Source: an uncultured Oscillospiraceae bacterium (GTDB lineage Bacteria; Bacillota; Clostridia; Oscillospirales; Oscillospiraceae). Taken from it: a DNA stretch of 41,090 bases. Below, one piece after another: positions 41,062 to 41,090 of this stretch. The translations under genes and the position numbers were made by a program. Where the stretch lies: positions 1 through 41,090 of the forward strand of contig CALWON010000011.1 of the NCBI GenBank assembly GCA_944383165.1. The letters run 5' to 3'. Positions within the stretch are counted from its first letter, which is position 1; every line of letters starts with the position of its first letter. Below the pieces are notes generated by a model. The model did not search any database, had not been told where the DNA came from, and was given only the letters and a program-made list of their open reading frames with translations.

Positions 41062-41090
41062 GACCCCAAGAGCGGAATGACGTAGGCCTA

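Noticed and set aside
1..41090. tRNA, rRNA, CRISPR, IS or prophage elements
   Set aside because: No cloverleaf, repeat-spacer array, transposase, integrase or phage gene was recognised on either strand.

Overview
The window reads as chromosomal DNA of a low-to-moderate GC Gram-positive anaerobe of the Clostridia, most likely a gut Oscillospiraceae/Ruminococcaceae relative. The reasons are the gene orders holB-ricT, miaB-mutS-mutL-(orf)-miaA-hfq, yggS-sepF-divIVA-T-box-ileS and glmU-prs-pth-mfd-PpiC lipoprotein, a YtrA-type GntR/ABC operon, and an SLH-domain surface enzyme. No phage, IS element, CRISPR array, rRNA or tRNA gene was seen. Nearly all of it is coding, and the only gene-free stretch over 300 bases (22685-23028) is occupied by a promoter and a T-box leader.

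Layout. 1-2398 (+): the tail of holB, ricT and an AEC-family permease. 2485-4507 (-): a MoxR-type AAA+ ATPase with a CoxE-like VWA protein. 4591-9904 (-): an unusual four-gene amino-acid/cell-wall cluster, made of an alanine-racemase-like protein, a D-aspartate-ligase-like ATP-grasp enzyme, an aspartate/glutamate racemase and a MurE-like ligase with an extra C-terminal amino-acid-kinase-like domain. 10137-18105 (+): tRNA modification and mismatch repair (miaB, mutS, mutL, an unknown gene, miaA, hfq). 18167-26127 (+): a cell-division block (HlyD-like protein, yggS, sepF, an unknown membrane protein, divIVA), then a T-box leader driving a small zinc-ribbon gene and ileS. 26234-36014 (-): an SLH-anchored clan-A glycosidase, a PpiC lipoprotein, mfd, pth, prs and a stand-alone GlmU acetyltransferase domain. 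36241-37646 (-): an HD protein and proC. 37821-40928 (+): a GntR/ABC transporter operon. A strong promoter at the right edge points out of the window.

The most interesting part is 4591-9904. An aspartate/glutamate racemase beside an Aslfm-like ATP-grasp ligase suggests that D-aspartate is made and ligated, as in the D-Asp cross-bridge of Enterococcus faecium. Here the pair is joined by a divergent Mur ligase and by two proteins that look like pseudoenzymes: the alanine-racemase fold has Thr at the PLP-lysine position, and the kinase-like domain fused to the Mur ligase lacks the usual ATP-site glycines. I infer an accessory peptidoglycan or D-amino-acid peptide pathway with pseudoenzyme sensors or scaffolds; its product is unknown.

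Possible regulatory signals were also read directly. They include a palindromic operator and 11-bp-phased direct repeats at the GntR/ABC promoter, a set of four DnaA-box-like 9-mers inside the mutL linker, and an inverted DnaA-box-like pair upstream of the racemase gene. All motif and family calls come from reading the sequence by eye; no database search was run.
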